Shown in pieces: positions 33,818 through 42,598 of a stretch of 64,000 nucleotides of DNA. The notes under the pieces are model-generated. The model made no database searches. It was not told the DNA's origin and saw only the letters and a program-made list of their open reading frames with translations. A program made the translations under genes and the position numbers. Numbering within the stretch: the first letter of the stretch is position 1; each line of letters opens with the position of its first letter. The DNA comes from Stutzerimonas kunmingensis (lineage in GTDB: Bacteria; Pseudomonadota; Gammaproteobacteria; Pseudomonadales; Pseudomonadaceae), in assembly GCF_014764705.1 (NCBI RefSeq), contig NZ_JACXXG010000023.1, positions 1 to 64,000 of the forward strand. The letters run 5' to 3'.

Positions 33818-33971
33818 TGGTTTCCTTTCCGTATACCTGGCGCGGGCGGCTGAGCGCAGGCGTCACCCACGGGCGATCGCGCTCGGTTAGCGGCGTTTTC
33901 TTGAGTGTTTCGCGCGTGATTGGTTCCGTAGCGCAGGAAGCGCGACTCTACACGGCCAGGGGAAGGAGTTC

Positions 33972-33994
33972 AAAAGCAGCCCGGCGAGCCGGGC
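33972..33994 (-). terminator. Probable terminator of the Pmp3 gene
   Basis: GCCCGGC and GCCGGGC form a 7-bp stem on the minus strand about 10 bases after the stop codon, followed by TGC and four T residues. Confidence 0.6.
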
Positions 33995-34003
33995 CGCTGA
34001 CGA

Positions 34004-34162
34004 TCAACGGCGAGCGATGATCCAGACCGCGTGGATGATGCCGGGGATATAGCCGAGCAAGGTGAGCAGGATGTTGAGCCAGAACGCGCCGGCGAAGCCT
34101 ACCTGGAGGAACACGCCAAGCGGTGGCAGCAGTATCGCGATAATGATGCGGATGAGGTCCAT
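34004..34162 (-). CDS. Pmp3/YqaE family small membrane protein
   Basis: 52 aa, two membrane helices. The sequence begins MDLIRIIIAILLPPLGVFLQ and continues with FWLNILLTLLGYIPGIIHAVWII, which is diagnostic for the Pmp3 (UPF0057) family of stress-linked membrane proteolipids. GGAG stands 6 bases before this ATG; an adjacent upstream ATG (34165) would add one Met. It is followed by a GC stem and T-run. It is separate from the kinase operon downstream. Confidence 0.9.
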   Translation of the reverse strand: MDLIRIIIAILLPPLGVFLQVGFAGAFWLNILLTLLGYIPGIIHAVWIIARR

Positions 34163-34165
34163 CAT

Positions 34166-34588
34166 GGTCTCCGTCAGGTAAGTGTGGCCATATGCGGCTT
34201 ACCTGAATCGACCGGAACAGCGCAGAGGGGTTCCTTCCACGCTGCTGGCGGAGCGCCGCTGCCGAGGGGCAGCGGGCTGAAGTCCGAGGGCGACCGGATA
34301 AGCCGCCGAGGGCATCGGTTAGATGCACGGAGGGGAGAGACGCAGCCCGTCTTTCACGTGGGCATCGTTGCGTCATGCCGCTTCGCCTTTTGAGCCAAGG
34401 GCGGCGCCGAGCGTATCGCTTAGCCTGCTAACAATCTCAGACGAAAGGCGTAGACGCCATTGGCCATTGGTCGATAGCCGCGCATTTCGCTCGGGCTCAT
34501 CCGAACTCCCCCATGCCCGCACGGGTCGTCTAAGCAGACCGCGGGCCGCCGAGCGCGACCGCCAACTGCAACGATCAGAGGACTTCTC
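34166..34588. other. 423-base gap without a convincing gene
   Basis: This is GC-rich sequence between the divergent Pmp3 and SDR genes. It should hold both promoters, but I see no clear -35/-10 pair. A 26-codon minus-strand frame (34420-34500) with a GGGGGAG site is the only candidate small gene and is not supported further. Confidence 0.4.
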
Positions 34589-35581
34589 ATGCCAGAACCA
34601 ATCGCGGTGATCTGCGGCGCAACCGCTGGCGTCGGCCGCGCGACCGCCGAGGCCTTTGCCACTGCCGGCTACCGGGTGGCGCTGATCGCCCGGGGGGAAC
34701 AGGGCCTGCGCGACACCCGCGATCAACTCGAAGCACTGGGCGCGACGGTACTGGCGATCTCCGCCGATGTCGCCGATGCCAAGGCGCTGGATGCCGCGGC
34801 CAGCCGCATCGAGTCGGAACTGGGGCCGATCGATGTCTGGGTCAACGCGGCGATGGCGACAGTGTTCGGCCCCTTCGCGTCCCTGACCGCCGAGGAAATC
34901 CGCCGCGTCACCGAGGTGACCTACCTCGGCAGCGTGCACGGCACGCTGGCTGCGCTGCGCCACATGCGCCCACGCAACAGCGGTACCATCGTCCAGGTCG
35001 GCTCGGCACTGGCCTACCGCGCCATCCCCTTGCAGTCGGCTTATTGCGGCGCCAAGTTCGCCATTCGCGGCTTTATCGATTCGCTGCGTTGCGAGCTGAT
35101 CCACGACAACAGCGCCATTCGCCTGAGCATGGTTCAGCTGCCGGCGCACAACACCCCGCAGTTCGATTGGGCACGCAACAAGATCGGCTGGCGCGCGCAG
35201 CCGGTGCCGCCGATCCACACACCGGAAGTCGCAGCGCGGGCCATCCTTCGTGCGGCGCGTGAAGCACCCCGGGAGCTGTGGGTCGGCACGGCCAGCCTGA
35301 AGGCGATCATCGGCACGCTGTTCATGCCCGGCCTGCTCGATCGCATGCTCGCGCGGCAGGCCTGGGACGGACAGCTGGTGCCCGAGCGCGTGGCGGAAAA
35401 CCGCCCGGACAACCTGTTCGAGCCAGTCGAAGGCCTGCACTCGACCGACGGCCGCTTCGGCGATCAGGCGCAGTCACATGCGCTGACCATCAGCGCGGCG
35501 AATGTAGGCAAGCTGGCCCTGGGCGCCGGCGCCCTGCTGGCACTGGGTGCGGGTTGGGCATTGGGCCGAGGCCGACGCTAG
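34589..35581 (+). CDS. Short-chain dehydrogenase with C-terminal membrane anchor
   Basis: 330 aa. The NAD(P)-binding glycine motif is CGATAGVGRATAEAF (residues 9-23), followed by a WVNAAMA segment in place of NNAG. The catalytic site is VGSALAYRAIPLQSAYCGAK with Ser, Tyr and Lys in register. The last 30 residues form one hydrophobic helix (VGKLALGAGALLALGAGWAL) ending in basic residues, a likely membrane anchor. AGAGGA lies 5 bases before the ATG. Anchored SDRs like this are widespread in Pseudomonas without a known substrate. Confidence 0.88.
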   Translation: MPEPIAVICGATAGVGRATAEAFATAGYRVALIARGEQGLRDTRDQLEALGATVLAISADVADAKALDAAASRIESELGPIDVWVNAAMATVFGPFASLTAEEIRRVTEVTYLGSVHGTLAALRHMRPRNSGTIVQVGSALAYRAIPLQSAYCGAKFAIRGFIDSLRCELIHDNSAIRLSMVQLPAHNTPQFDWARNKIGWRAQPVPPIHTPEVAARAILRAAREAPRELWVGTASLKAIIGTLFMPGLLDRMLARQAWDGQLVPERVAENRPDNLFEPVEGLHSTDGRFGDQAQSHALTISAANVGKLALGAGALLALGAGWALGRGRR

Positions 35582-35775
35582 CGCTCAGGCGGCCGCGGCG
35601 AACGCTTGCGACGGATGTTGAGCCAGGACAGCACGGCCAGCGCCAGCATCGCACCGGTCATGTTGTAGTTGCCGATGGCGGCATAGCCGACGGCCGCCAG
35701 CGAGCAGGCGGCGAATCCGATCCAGCGCACGACGCCCATCATCTTCTCCACGGTCTTGCTGCGCGGTGCGGGCAT
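35578..35775 (-). CDS. Small two-helix membrane protein, unknown function
   Basis: 65 aa from MPAPRSKTVEK. It has two hydrophobic helices (VVRWIGFAACSLAAVGYAAI and MTGAMLALAVLSWL) and a basic C-terminus. Its stop overlaps that of the convergent SDR gene. The start is uncertain: GGAG lies 6 bases before an internal ATG at 35739, which would give about 53 residues. I do not recognise the family. Confidence 0.55.
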   Translation of the reverse strand: MPAPRSKTVEKMMGVVRWIGFAACSLAAVGYAAIGNYNMTGAMLALAVLSWLNIRRKRSPRPPER

Positions 35776-35894
35776 CAGCGCAGCCCATCCTGCCGGCTTC
35801 TCGATACGGGCGCGGAGCGCTTGTCGGGGCAAGGAATCATCGGCATATCTCCTCGTTCTGCAGGCGACGGACAACCATCCCTCTGCACCTGTGA

Positions 35895-35906
35895 GGTGTT
35901 AACACC
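35895..35906. promoter_or_regulatory. Perfect 12-bp palindrome upstream of nfeD operon
   Basis: GGTGTTAACACC is fully self-complementary and lies 119 bases before the nfeD ATG. The position and symmetry suggest a dimeric repressor or activator site, but I cannot assign a regulator and no clear promoter elements adjoin it. Confidence 0.4.
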
Positions 35907-36024
35907 GAGCAGAGTTCAGCGATTGCGCCGCACCGCGACACACTCGCGCAGCAATCGGCGCGCGAGCAGCCGTCGTCTACGCTGAAATGACCGGCAGTAT
36001 CCTGCACTGCCCGAGGAGAGCGCC

Positions 36025-37404
36025 ATGCTCCGCTCCATGCGCCTGCTACGCTGGTCGCTGGCCTTGCTGCTGTTGCTGGCTGGCCCCGCACTGGCTGCGG
36101 CGCCGGTCACGCTGCTGCGGGTCGACGGCGCCATCGGCCCGGCCAGCGCCGACTACCTGCTGCGCGGCCTCGAACATGCCCGCGACGAGGGGGCACAGCT
36201 GGTAGTGCTGGAATTGGACACCCCCGGCGGGCTGGACACGTCGATGCGCGCGATCATCAAGGCGATCCTCGCCAGCCCGATCCCAGTCGCTACCTACGTC
36301 ACCCCCAGTGGCGCCCGGGCGGCCAGCGCCGGCACCTACATGCTCTACGCCAGCCATGTCGCGGCGATGGCGCCGGGCACCAACCTTGGCTCGGCGACGC
36401 CGGTGCAGATCGGTGGCATGCCCGGCGCACCGCCCGAGCAGCCGCAAGGCGAGCGGGACGAGCCATCCAAGCCCCCCGGCGATGCCATGAGCCGCAAGCA
36501 GGTCAACGACGCCGCCGCCTATATCCGCGGCCTCGCCCAGTTGCGCGGACGCAATGCCGAGTGGGCCGAGCAGGCCGTGCGCGAGGCGGTCAGCCTGTCG
36601 GCGAGCGAAGCGCTGGAACCGAAGGTGATCGACTACCTGGCGCGCGACGTTGCCGACCTGCTGCGCCAGCTCGACGGCACAACCCTCGCCACCGTCGAGG
36701 GTGACGCCACGCTAAGCACCGCCGAAGCCCCACTCATCGAGCACGCACCCGACTGGCGGGTGCGCCTGCTGGCGGTGATCACCAACCCCAGCGTGGCGCT
36801 GATCCTGATGATGATCGGCATCTACGGGCTGATCCTCGAATTCTCCAACCCCGGCATCGGCGCCGGCGGCGTGCTCGGCGGCATCTGTCTGATCCTGGCG
36901 CTGTATTCGCTGCAGCTGCTGCCGGTGAACTACGCCGGCGTGGCGCTGATCCTGCTCGGCATCGCTTTCATGGTCGCCGAAGCGTTCCTGCCGAGCTTCG
37001 GCGTGCTCGGCATCGGAGGCGTGGCCGCGTTCGTCGCTGGCGCGGTGATCCTCATCGATACCGAGGTGCCGGGTTTCGGCATTCCGCTGAGCCTGATCGT
37101 GCCGCTGGGCATGGTCAGCGCACTGCTGGTGTTCGGCATCGTCGCCATGGCGCTGAAGGCGCGACGGCAGCGCCTGGTCGGCGGAGACAGCGAGCTGATC
37201 GGCAGCCTCGCGCAGATCACCTCGGTCTCGGTACAGGATTCCCACAGTGGCTGGCTGCACCTGCAGGGCGAGAACTGGCAGGTGCACAGCGCCTCGCCGC
37301 TGCAGGCCGGCCAGCAGGTACGGGTAATCGCCCGGCACGGGCTGCAACTGGAGGTCGCCGCACAGCCATCCACCCATCGAGAGGAGCTGAACCATGGGCT
37401 ATGA
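36025..37404 (+). CDS. NfeD membrane-bound serine protease (ClpP-like)
   Basis: 459 aa. A signal peptide (cleavage near ALA/AAP, residues 22-27) precedes a ClpP-fold protease domain with candidate nucleophile S101 in [11 protein letters not shown] and candidate base K158 in AMSRKQVND, matching the Ser-Lys dyad of the archaeal stomatin protease 1510-N. Four to five membrane helices follow (about 245-380), then a C-terminal OB-fold NfeD domain. GAGGAGA stands 5 bases before the ATG. The stop overlaps the slipin start by 11 bases. Family members cleave their stomatin partner. Confidence 0.92.
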   Translation: MLRSMRLLRWSLALLLLLAGPALAAAPVTLLRVDGAIGPASADYLLRGLEHARDEGAQLVVLELDTPGGLDTSMRAIIKAILASPIPVATYVTPSGARAASAGTYMLYASHVAAMAPGTNLGSATPVQIGGMPGAPPEQPQGERDEPSKPPGDAMSRKQVNDAAAYIRGLAQLRGRNAEWAEQAVREAVSLSASEALEPKVIDYLARDVADLLRQLDGTTLATVEGDATLSTAEAPLIEHAPDWRVRLLAVITNPSVALILMMIGIYGLILEFSNPGIGAGGVLGGICLILALYSLQLLPVNYAGVALILLGIAFMVAEAFLPSFGVLGIGGVAAFVAGAVILIDTEVPGFGIPLSLIVPLGMVSALLVFGIVAMALKARRQRLVGGDSELIGSLAQITSVSVQDSHSGWLHLQGENWQVHSASPLQAGQQVRVIARHGLQLEVAAQPSTHREELNHGL

Positions 37405-38152
37405 AATGAGTTTTCTGGTGTTGCTTGTGCTGCTGTTCGGCCTGCTGGCGTCGACCTTTCGCATCCTGCGCGAATACGAGCGCGGCGTGGTGTTCATGCT
37501 CGGACGTTTCTGGAAGGTCAAGGGGCCGGGCTTGATCCTGGTGATTCCCGGCATCCAGCAGATGGTACGGGTCGATCTGCGCACGCTGGTGCTCGACGTG
37601 CCGACCCAGGACGTGATCTCCCGCGACAACGTCTCGGTGAAGGTCAACGCGGTGGTGTATTACCGCGTGCTGGACGCGCAGAAGGCGATCATCCAGGTCG
37701 AGGACTACCATTCGGCCACCAGCCAGCTGGCGCAAACCACGCTGCGTGCGGTGCTCGGCAAGCACGAACTGGACGACATGCTGGCCGAGCGCGAGCGGCT
37801 CAACAGCGACATCCAGCAGGTGCTCGATGCGCAGACCGATGCCTGGGGGATCAAGGTGGCCAACGTCGAGATCAAGCACGTCGACCTCGATGAATCAATG
37901 ATCCGCGCCATCGCCCGGCAGGCCGAGGCGGAACGCGAGCGGCGGGCGAAGGTCATTCATGCGGAGGGCGAACTGCAGGCGTCGGAGAAACTCATGCAGG
38001 CCGCCGAGATGCTTGGCCGGCAATCGGGCGCCATGCAGCTGCGCTACATGCAGACACTGAGCAACATCGCCGGTGACAAGAGCTCTACCATCGTCTTCCC
38101 GCTGCCCATCGAGCTGCTGCAGGGGATCAAGAACCTCGACAGGAAACCCTGA
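37394..38152 (+). CDS. Slipin (SPFH/stomatin family membrane protein)
   Basis: 252 aa. One N-terminal membrane segment ([16 protein letters not shown]) is followed by the SPFH domain: [36 protein letters not shown] and [24 protein letters not shown] charged coiled coil follows (about 175-215). The Pro-rich hydrophobic C-terminal segment [13 protein letters not shown] is the kind of site cut by the NfeD partner. GAGGAG lies before the ATG. Such pairs scaffold membrane microdomains. Confidence 0.94.
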   Translation: MGYEMSFLVLLVLLFGLLASTFRILREYERGVVFMLGRFWKVKGPGLILVIPGIQQMVRVDLRTLVLDVPTQDVISRDNVSVKVNAVVYYRVLDAQKAIIQVEDYHSATSQLAQTTLRAVLGKHELDDMLAERERLNSDIQQVLDAQTDAWGIKVANVEIKHVDLDESMIRAIARQAEAERERRAKVIHAEGELQASEKLMQAAEMLGRQSGAMQLRYMQTLSNIAGDKSSTIVFPLPIELLQGIKNLDRKP

Positions 38153-38656
38153 GTGCACATATTCCCCACGTTTCACCGACCACTGCGGTTGCTGTTGATC
38201 GCCCTGCTTGCCTCGGCGCTGGGCGCCTGCACGGCATTTTCACCGCGCGACCCGCTCAACGTTCAGGTCGCCGGCATCCAGCCGCTGCAAGGCGAAGGCC
38301 TGGAGGTGCGCTTCCTAGTCAAGCTGCGCCTGCAGAACCCCAACGATGGCGCCATCGACTACAACGGCGTCGCGCTGGACCTGGAGGTCAACGGTCGCCG
38401 GCTGGCCAGTGGCGTCAGCGACCAGCGCGGCACGGTGCCGCGTTTCGGCGAGAGCGTGCTCAGCGTGCCGGTGACCATTTCCGCCTTCTCGGCCGCGCGC
38501 CAGGCACTGGGACTGGCGGAACACATCGGGCTCGACGAAGTGCCCTACGTGTTGCGTGGCAAGCTTGCCGGCGGCCTGTTCGGCACCCAGCGCTTCGTCG
38601 AGAAGGGCACATTCGACTTGTCGCCGGTAACAGGTTCTCCCTACCAGCGCCCCTGA
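38153..38656 (+). CDS. LEA14/WHy-domain lipoprotein
   Basis: 167 aa starting at a GTG immediately after the slipin stop, with AGGAA 7 bases upstream. A lipoprotein signal with lipobox ALGAC places the acylated Cys at residue 25. The remainder fits a WHy (water stress and hypersensitive response)/LEA14 beta-sandwich: VRFLVKLRLQNPNDGAIDYNGVALDLEVNG is the typical core. Co-transcription with NfeD and slipin suggests a role in envelope stress, but no direct function is known. Confidence 0.88.
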   Translation: MHIFPTFHRPLRLLLIALLASALGACTAFSPRDPLNVQVAGIQPLQGEGLEVRFLVKLRLQNPNDGAIDYNGVALDLEVNGRRLASGVSDQRGTVPRFGESVLSVPVTISAFSAARQALGLAEHIGLDEVPYVLRGKLAGGLFGTQRFVEKGTFDLSPVTGSPYQRP

Positions 38657-38819
38657 GTCATACGATCACCACCAAAAACCATAAGGATTCCCTAGGCGCT
38701 GTACGAGCGGCGCCTGTGCTTCCTCGACGCGCTAAAAATCTCCTCCTATCGCCTCTAATTCTGCTTATATCCTGAAATAGCGGTGTGTGCATGCGGGCCC
38801 CCTTCGACTTTCAGCGACA

Positions 38820-38875
38820 TTGACAACGACGTGCTCATCGTCATAATCCCTGCAGTCATATGACAACTGACGTCA
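38820..38875 (+). promoter_or_regulatory. oprD promoter with GTCATATGAC operator
   Basis: TTGACA (38820-38825) and CATAAT (38842-38847) are 16 bases apart. The palindrome GTCATATGAC (38855-38864) begins 7 bases after the -10, followed by a second palindrome TGACGTCA (38868-38875). The first palindrome plus its AAC flank is identical over 13 bases to the site at the udh promoter. This position predicts repression. The rest of the gap from 38657 holds no gene. Confidence 0.68.
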
Positions 38876-38958
38876 TTAGACTTGCCGATCAGGCATAGAC
38901 CACCGCCCCCACGGTGGCCACACCGGGGCGGCCCATCAAGCAAGGGAGCACAACAATA

Positions 38959-40221
38959 ATGACCCCACGCACACCCTCGTCCGTCGCACTGTTCGCGGGC
39001 GGCTGCATGACCCTCGCATCGCTCGGCTTCACTGCCGGCGCCCAAGCCGAAGGCTTTGTCGAAGATGCGAACTTTTCGTTGAACCTGCGCAACTTCTACA
39101 TCAACCGCAATTTCGTCGACTCCGACTACCCACAGAGCAAGGGCGAAGAGTGGACGCAGAGCTTCATCCTCAATTTCCAATCCGGCTACACGCCCGGCCC
39201 GGTGGGCTTCGGCGTCGACGCGCTGGGCCTGCTGGCGGTCAAGCTGGATGGCGGTGGCGGTACCTATGGCACTGGCCTGCTGCCGGTGCATGGCGCACCC
39301 GGCGATCGGCATCCGCCGGATGACTTCGCGCGCCTAGCAGTCGCGGTGAAGGCCAAGTTCTCCGAAACCGAGGTGCGCGTCGGTGAATGGATGGTGGTAC
39401 TGCCGATCCTGCGTTCGGACGACGGTCGCTCGCTGCCGCAGACCTTCCAGGGCGGCATGATCACCTCCAAGGAAATCAAGGGTCTGTCGCTCTACGGCGG
39501 GCAGATGCGGCAGAACAGCCCGCGCGACGACGGCAGCATGGACGACATGTTCTACGGCGGCGCGAGTTCCGACCGCTTCAACTTCGTCGGTGGCGAATAC
39601 GAGTTGGGCGCGAAGACCAAGGTCGGCGCCTGGCATGCGCGTCTGGAAGATATCTACCAGCAGAACTACTTCCAGCTGCTGCACACCCAGCCGCTCGGCG
39701 AAGGCGTGGCGCTGACCGCCAACCTCGGCTACTTCACCGGCAAGGAAGAAGGCAGCGCGCTGGCCGGCGATCTGGACAACAAGACCTACTCCGGCCTGTT
39801 CGGCCTGCAGGTCGGTGGCAACACCTTCTACGTCGGCCTGCAGAAGGTCAGCGGCGACAACGGCTGGATGCGCGTCAACGGCACCAGCGGCGGCACCCTC
39901 GCCAACGACTCGTTCAACTCCGCGTACGACAACGCCAACGAGCGCTCCTGGCAGCTGCGCCATGACTACAACTTCGCCGGCATGGGCGTTCCGGGCCTGA
40001 CCATCATGAACCGCTACATCAGCGGCGATCAGATCGAAGCCGGTGGCGTGGACGATGGCAAGGAATGGGGTCGCGAGTCCGAGCTGGCCTACACGGTGCA
40101 GAGCGGTCCGCTCAAGAGCCTCAACATCAAGTGGCGCAACTCCAGCATCCGTCGCGACTACAGCGCGACCGAATTCGACGAAAACCGCCTGATCTTCAAC
40201 TACCCGTTGTCTCTGCTGTAA
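38959..40221 (+). CDS. OprD-family outer-membrane porin
   Basis: 420 aa. A signal peptide is cleaved near AQA/EGF (residue 30). The mature protein has OprD landmarks: FSLNLRNFYINRNF at the start, EWTQSFILNFQSGYT, GLLAVKLDGGGGTYGTGLL, and a final strand ENRLIFNYPLSLL. It should form an 18-strand substrate-specific channel for small carboxylates or amino acids. GGAG lies 10 bases before the ATG. The shared operator with udh and gudD2 points to uronates or aldarates as cargo (inference). A terminator follows. Confidence 0.9.
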   Translation: MTPRTPSSVALFAGGCMTLASLGFTAGAQAEGFVEDANFSLNLRNFYINRNFVDSDYPQSKGEEWTQSFILNFQSGYTPGPVGFGVDALGLLAVKLDGGGGTYGTGLLPVHGAPGDRHPPDDFARLAVAVKAKFSETEVRVGEWMVVLPILRSDDGRSLPQTFQGGMITSKEIKGLSLYGGQMRQNSPRDDGSMDDMFYGGASSDRFNFVGGEYELGAKTKVGAWHARLEDIYQQNYFQLLHTQPLGEGVALTANLGYFTGKEEGSALAGDLDNKTYSGLFGLQVGGNTFYVGLQKVSGDNGWMRVNGTSGGTLANDSFNSAYDNANERSWQLRHDYNFAGMGVPGLTIMNRYISGDQIEAGGVDDGKEWGRESELAYTVQSGPLKSLNIKWRNSSIRRDYSATEFDENRLIFNYPLSLL

Positions 40222-40270
40222 GCGGTAGCGCAGTACGCAACCCTCCTCGCTCCGGTTGCGATAAATCTTT

Positions 40271-40296
40271 GGCCCGTCGAATGACGGGCCTTTTTT
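40271..40296 (+). terminator. Intrinsic terminator of the oprD-family gene
   Basis: GGCCCGTC, a GAAT loop and GACGGGCC form an 8-bp stem followed by six T residues, 50 bases past the stop. Confidence 0.92.
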
Positions 40297-40305
40297 CGTC
40301 CGCCT

Positions 40306-41196
40306 TCAGCAACGCGTGACACGCAGGCAGCAGCGGCGCTCCAGTCGCTCGCCCGGCTGCAGATACAAAACGCCATGCTTGGCCGGGTCCGGCGCATTCA
40401 GCGCGTTGTTGCGATGGGACACCGGCTCCACGGCGAAGAAGCCCTGCGCGGCCGGCGGCGTATAGACCACCAGATGCGTCATCGACGGGTCCGCCTCGAG
40501 CTCGAGCCGGAAGCGTGCCGTCGGCCACTGCAAGGTTGCCGTGGCATCCCAACCGGCGAAGCAGTGATCCAGCTCGGGCTCGCCCAGCTCCCGCATCTGA
40601 CGGAAGTCCCAGCGTGACGGTACATCCACCGCCTCGCTCGGCAACTGCTGATCGTCACTCAGCCAGACCTGCTCGGCAGCGAAACGCAGCGTCACGCCTG
40701 CATGGCGCGGGAAGTACGGGTGCCAGCCGAGCCCGGCCGGCATCAGCCGCTCGCTGCGGTTGATCAGCGCCAGCCGCAGACAGGCGCCCTGCTCGTCGAG
40801 CCCGAGCTCATGCTCCAGCTCGAAGGAGAACGGCCAGTCCTGCCGGCCATCGCCTTCGGCCCGATGCAGCAGTGTCAGCAGCAGTCGGTCGGCCTCCTGC
40901 GCAGCCAGTGTCCACGGGCGCTTCCAGCCCACGCCGTGAATCGGCAAGGCATGTTCCGCGGAATTCAGCCGCAAGCGGTGCGACTCGCCGTCCGCCTGGA
41001 ACATGCCGCCGCCAACCCGGTTGGAGTACGGCGCCAGCACGAAACAACTGGTACGACGCACCTGCTCGCTGCCATCCCAGGGACGTAGCAGGTCGAAATC
41101 ATCCAGGGCGAAGCGGGTAATTGCGCCGCCCAACGCCGGGCAGACCGAAAGCCGGAAACCGGCGTGGGCGAGGTGCACTTCATCGAGGGAAGCCAT
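40306..41196 (-). CDS. Aldose 1-epimerase family protein
   Basis: 296 aa mutarotase-like enzyme. It shows the galactose-mutarotase fold pattern: FVLAPYSNRVGGGMF near residue 52, PIHGVGWKRPW carrying the first His, GLGWHPYFPRHAG with the second active-site His, and a late Glu in FFAVEPVSHRNNA. It would interconvert alpha and beta anomers of an aldose or uronate. AGGAG precedes the ATG. The gene converges on the porin terminator. The substrate is unknown, but the position is consistent with sugar-acid metabolism. Confidence 0.87.
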   Translation of the reverse strand: MASLDEVHLAHAGFRLSVCPALGGAITRFALDDFDLLRPWDGSEQVRRTSCFVLAPYSNRVGGGMFQADGESHRLRLNSAEHALPIHGVGWKRPWTLAAQEADRLLLTLLHRAEGDGRQDWPFSFELEHELGLDEQGACLRLALINRSERLMPAGLGWHPYFPRHAGVTLRFAAEQVWLSDDQQLPSEAVDVPSRWDFRQMRELGEPELDHCFAGWDATATLQWPTARFRLELEADPSMTHLVVYTPPAAQGFFAVEPVSHRNNALNAPDPAKHGVLYLQPGERLERRCCLRVTRC

Positions 41197-41304
41197 GCGC
41201 GCTCCTGATGGTGGCCGCTCAGAGATGGAGCGACGTTGCTTGCGAATGAGGCTGCGATTTCTCGCGTAGACAAAACGCCGCCACCCAGCGGCGCAGTGCC
41301 GTAG

Positions 41305-42231
41305 TCAGACCGGCGTCAGCAGCCGTCCCTCGCGAAGAAAGCTGTCGAGATTGTCCAGCAGCAGATCCTCCATGGCGCCGCGGGTTTCATGGGTGGCGCT
41401 GCCAATGTGCGGCAGCAGCACGACATTGGGCAGCTCGCAGAGAGCCGCCGGCACCCTCGGTTCGTCGGCGAAGACGTCCAGTCCGGCACCGCCGAGCCGG
41501 CCCTCCCGCAGTGCCGCGACCAGTGCCGGCTCATCCACCACCGAACCGCGTGCGACGTTGATCAGGATGCCTTTGCGACCCAGCGCGTCGAGCACTGCGC
41601 GGTCGATGAGGTTCTGCGTCTGCGGCCCGCCGGGACAGCTGAGCACGAGAAAGTCCGCCCAGCGCGCGAGTTCCAGCAGGTTCGCTTCGTACCCGTACGG
41701 GCTGCCGGCCACTGGCCGACGATTGTGATAACGCACCGCCATGTCGAAGCCCGCCGAGCGCTTGGCCACCGCCTCGCCGATGCGGCCCAGCCCGACGATG
41801 CCCAGCCGCTTGCCGCTGACGCGACGGCCGAGTGGGAGGTTAGCCTCGGCCCAGCGCCCCTCGCGAACGAAGCGGTCGCCCAGGGCGAGCTGTCGCGCGC
41901 TGTCGATGATCAGGCCGAAGGCCAGATCGGCCACGCATTCGTTGAGCACATCCGGCGTATTGCTCACCGGAATGCCGCGCGCCCTGGCGGCTTCTACGGC
42001 GATGGCGTCATGGCCGACGCCAAAACTGCAGATCGCCTTCAACCGGGGCAGCCGTTCGATCAACGAGGCCGGGCAGCCGAAGCGCGCAGAGGTAAGCATG
42101 ATCTCGATGCGCCCGGCATGCTCGGCGAGCAGCGTTTCGGCGTCGCTCTGCCAGTAGGCCAGCACCTCATGCCCGCTCAGGCGTTGCTGGACTCGCTCGG
42201 ACAAGGGGCCCATCTGGAGAATGCAGCTCAT
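41305..42231 (-). CDS. D-isomer-specific 2-hydroxyacid dehydrogenase
   Basis: 308 aa NAD(P)-dependent reductase of the glyoxylate/hydroxypyruvate reductase group. The Rossmann motif is LGIVGLGRIGEAVAKR near residue 148. Catalytic residues are Arg in NVARGSVVDE, Glu in FADEPRVP and His in LLPHIGSAT. I start at MSCILQMGPL with AGGAAA 5 bases upstream; a longer in-frame extension overlaps the neighbouring DUF3325 gene and is not credible. It may reduce hydroxypyruvate or glyoxylate. Confidence 0.9.
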   Translation of the reverse strand: MSCILQMGPLSERVQQRLSGHEVLAYWQSDAETLLAEHAGRIEIMLTSARFGCPASLIERLPRLKAICSFGVGHDAIAVEAARARGIPVSNTPDVLNECVADLAFGLIIDSARQLALGDRFVREGRWAEANLPLGRRVSGKRLGIVGLGRIGEAVAKRSAGFDMAVRYHNRRPVAGSPYGYEANLLELARWADFLVLSCPGGPQTQNLIDRAVLDALGRKGILINVARGSVVDEPALVAALREGRLGGAGLDVFADEPRVPAALCELPNVVLLPHIGSATHETRGAMEDLLLDNLDSFLREGRLLTPV

Positions 42232-42272
42232 CGATTTTCCTCTGCGTTGGCGGGCCGCGGCCCATGGGTTGT

Positions 42273-42596
42273 TTACAGCACGGTCTGCACCACCCCGCAT
42301 GCCGCCAGCAGCGGTACCGCTGGCAGTACCCAGCGCGAACGCCAGGCCAGCAGCAGCACCAGCAGCAAGCCGGAGAGCATGACCAGGCACAGCCAGATGA
42401 CCGTGCCAATCTCGCCGCCCTGGCTGTTGACGCCGAGCCACAGCGCGAAGCCAAAGCAGCCAACGGCCAGCGAACGGATGATCGCCGGGCCCGGCAGGCG
42501 CGTATCGGCGCGCAGCAGCGCACCACGGTGGCGGTTCATGGTCAGGCAGAGCAGCGTCATGCCCAGGTAGGCCAGCGCGAATGCCAATAGCAGCAT
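42273..42596 (-). CDS. DUF3325 membrane protein
   Basis: 107 aa with three to four hydrophobic helices, starting MLLLAFALAYLGMTLLCLTMNRH. The motif LCLTMNRHRG and overall length fit the DUF3325 family, which is found next to PepSY ferric reductases and TonB receptors. It begins 2 bases after the PepSY stop and is last in the iron-uptake operon. Its biochemical role is unknown. Confidence 0.85.
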   Translation of the reverse strand: MLLLAFALAYLGMTLLCLTMNRHRGALLRADTRLPGPAIIRSLAVGCFGFALWLGVNSQGGEIGTVIWLCLVMLSGLLLVLLLAWRSRWVLPAVPLLAACGVVQTVL

Positions 42597-42598
42597 GA

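Noticed and set aside
30263..33853. A 1196-codon open frame antisense to the hybrid kinase
   Set aside because: Mirror of the kinase reading frame with no ribosome site or recognisable domain; the minus-strand kinase has all its domains and catalytic residues.
34420..34500. A 26-codon minus-strand frame starting MSPSEMRGYRP with a GGGGGAG site
   Set aside because: Too short to judge without conservation data; no motif, operon partner or promoter supports it.
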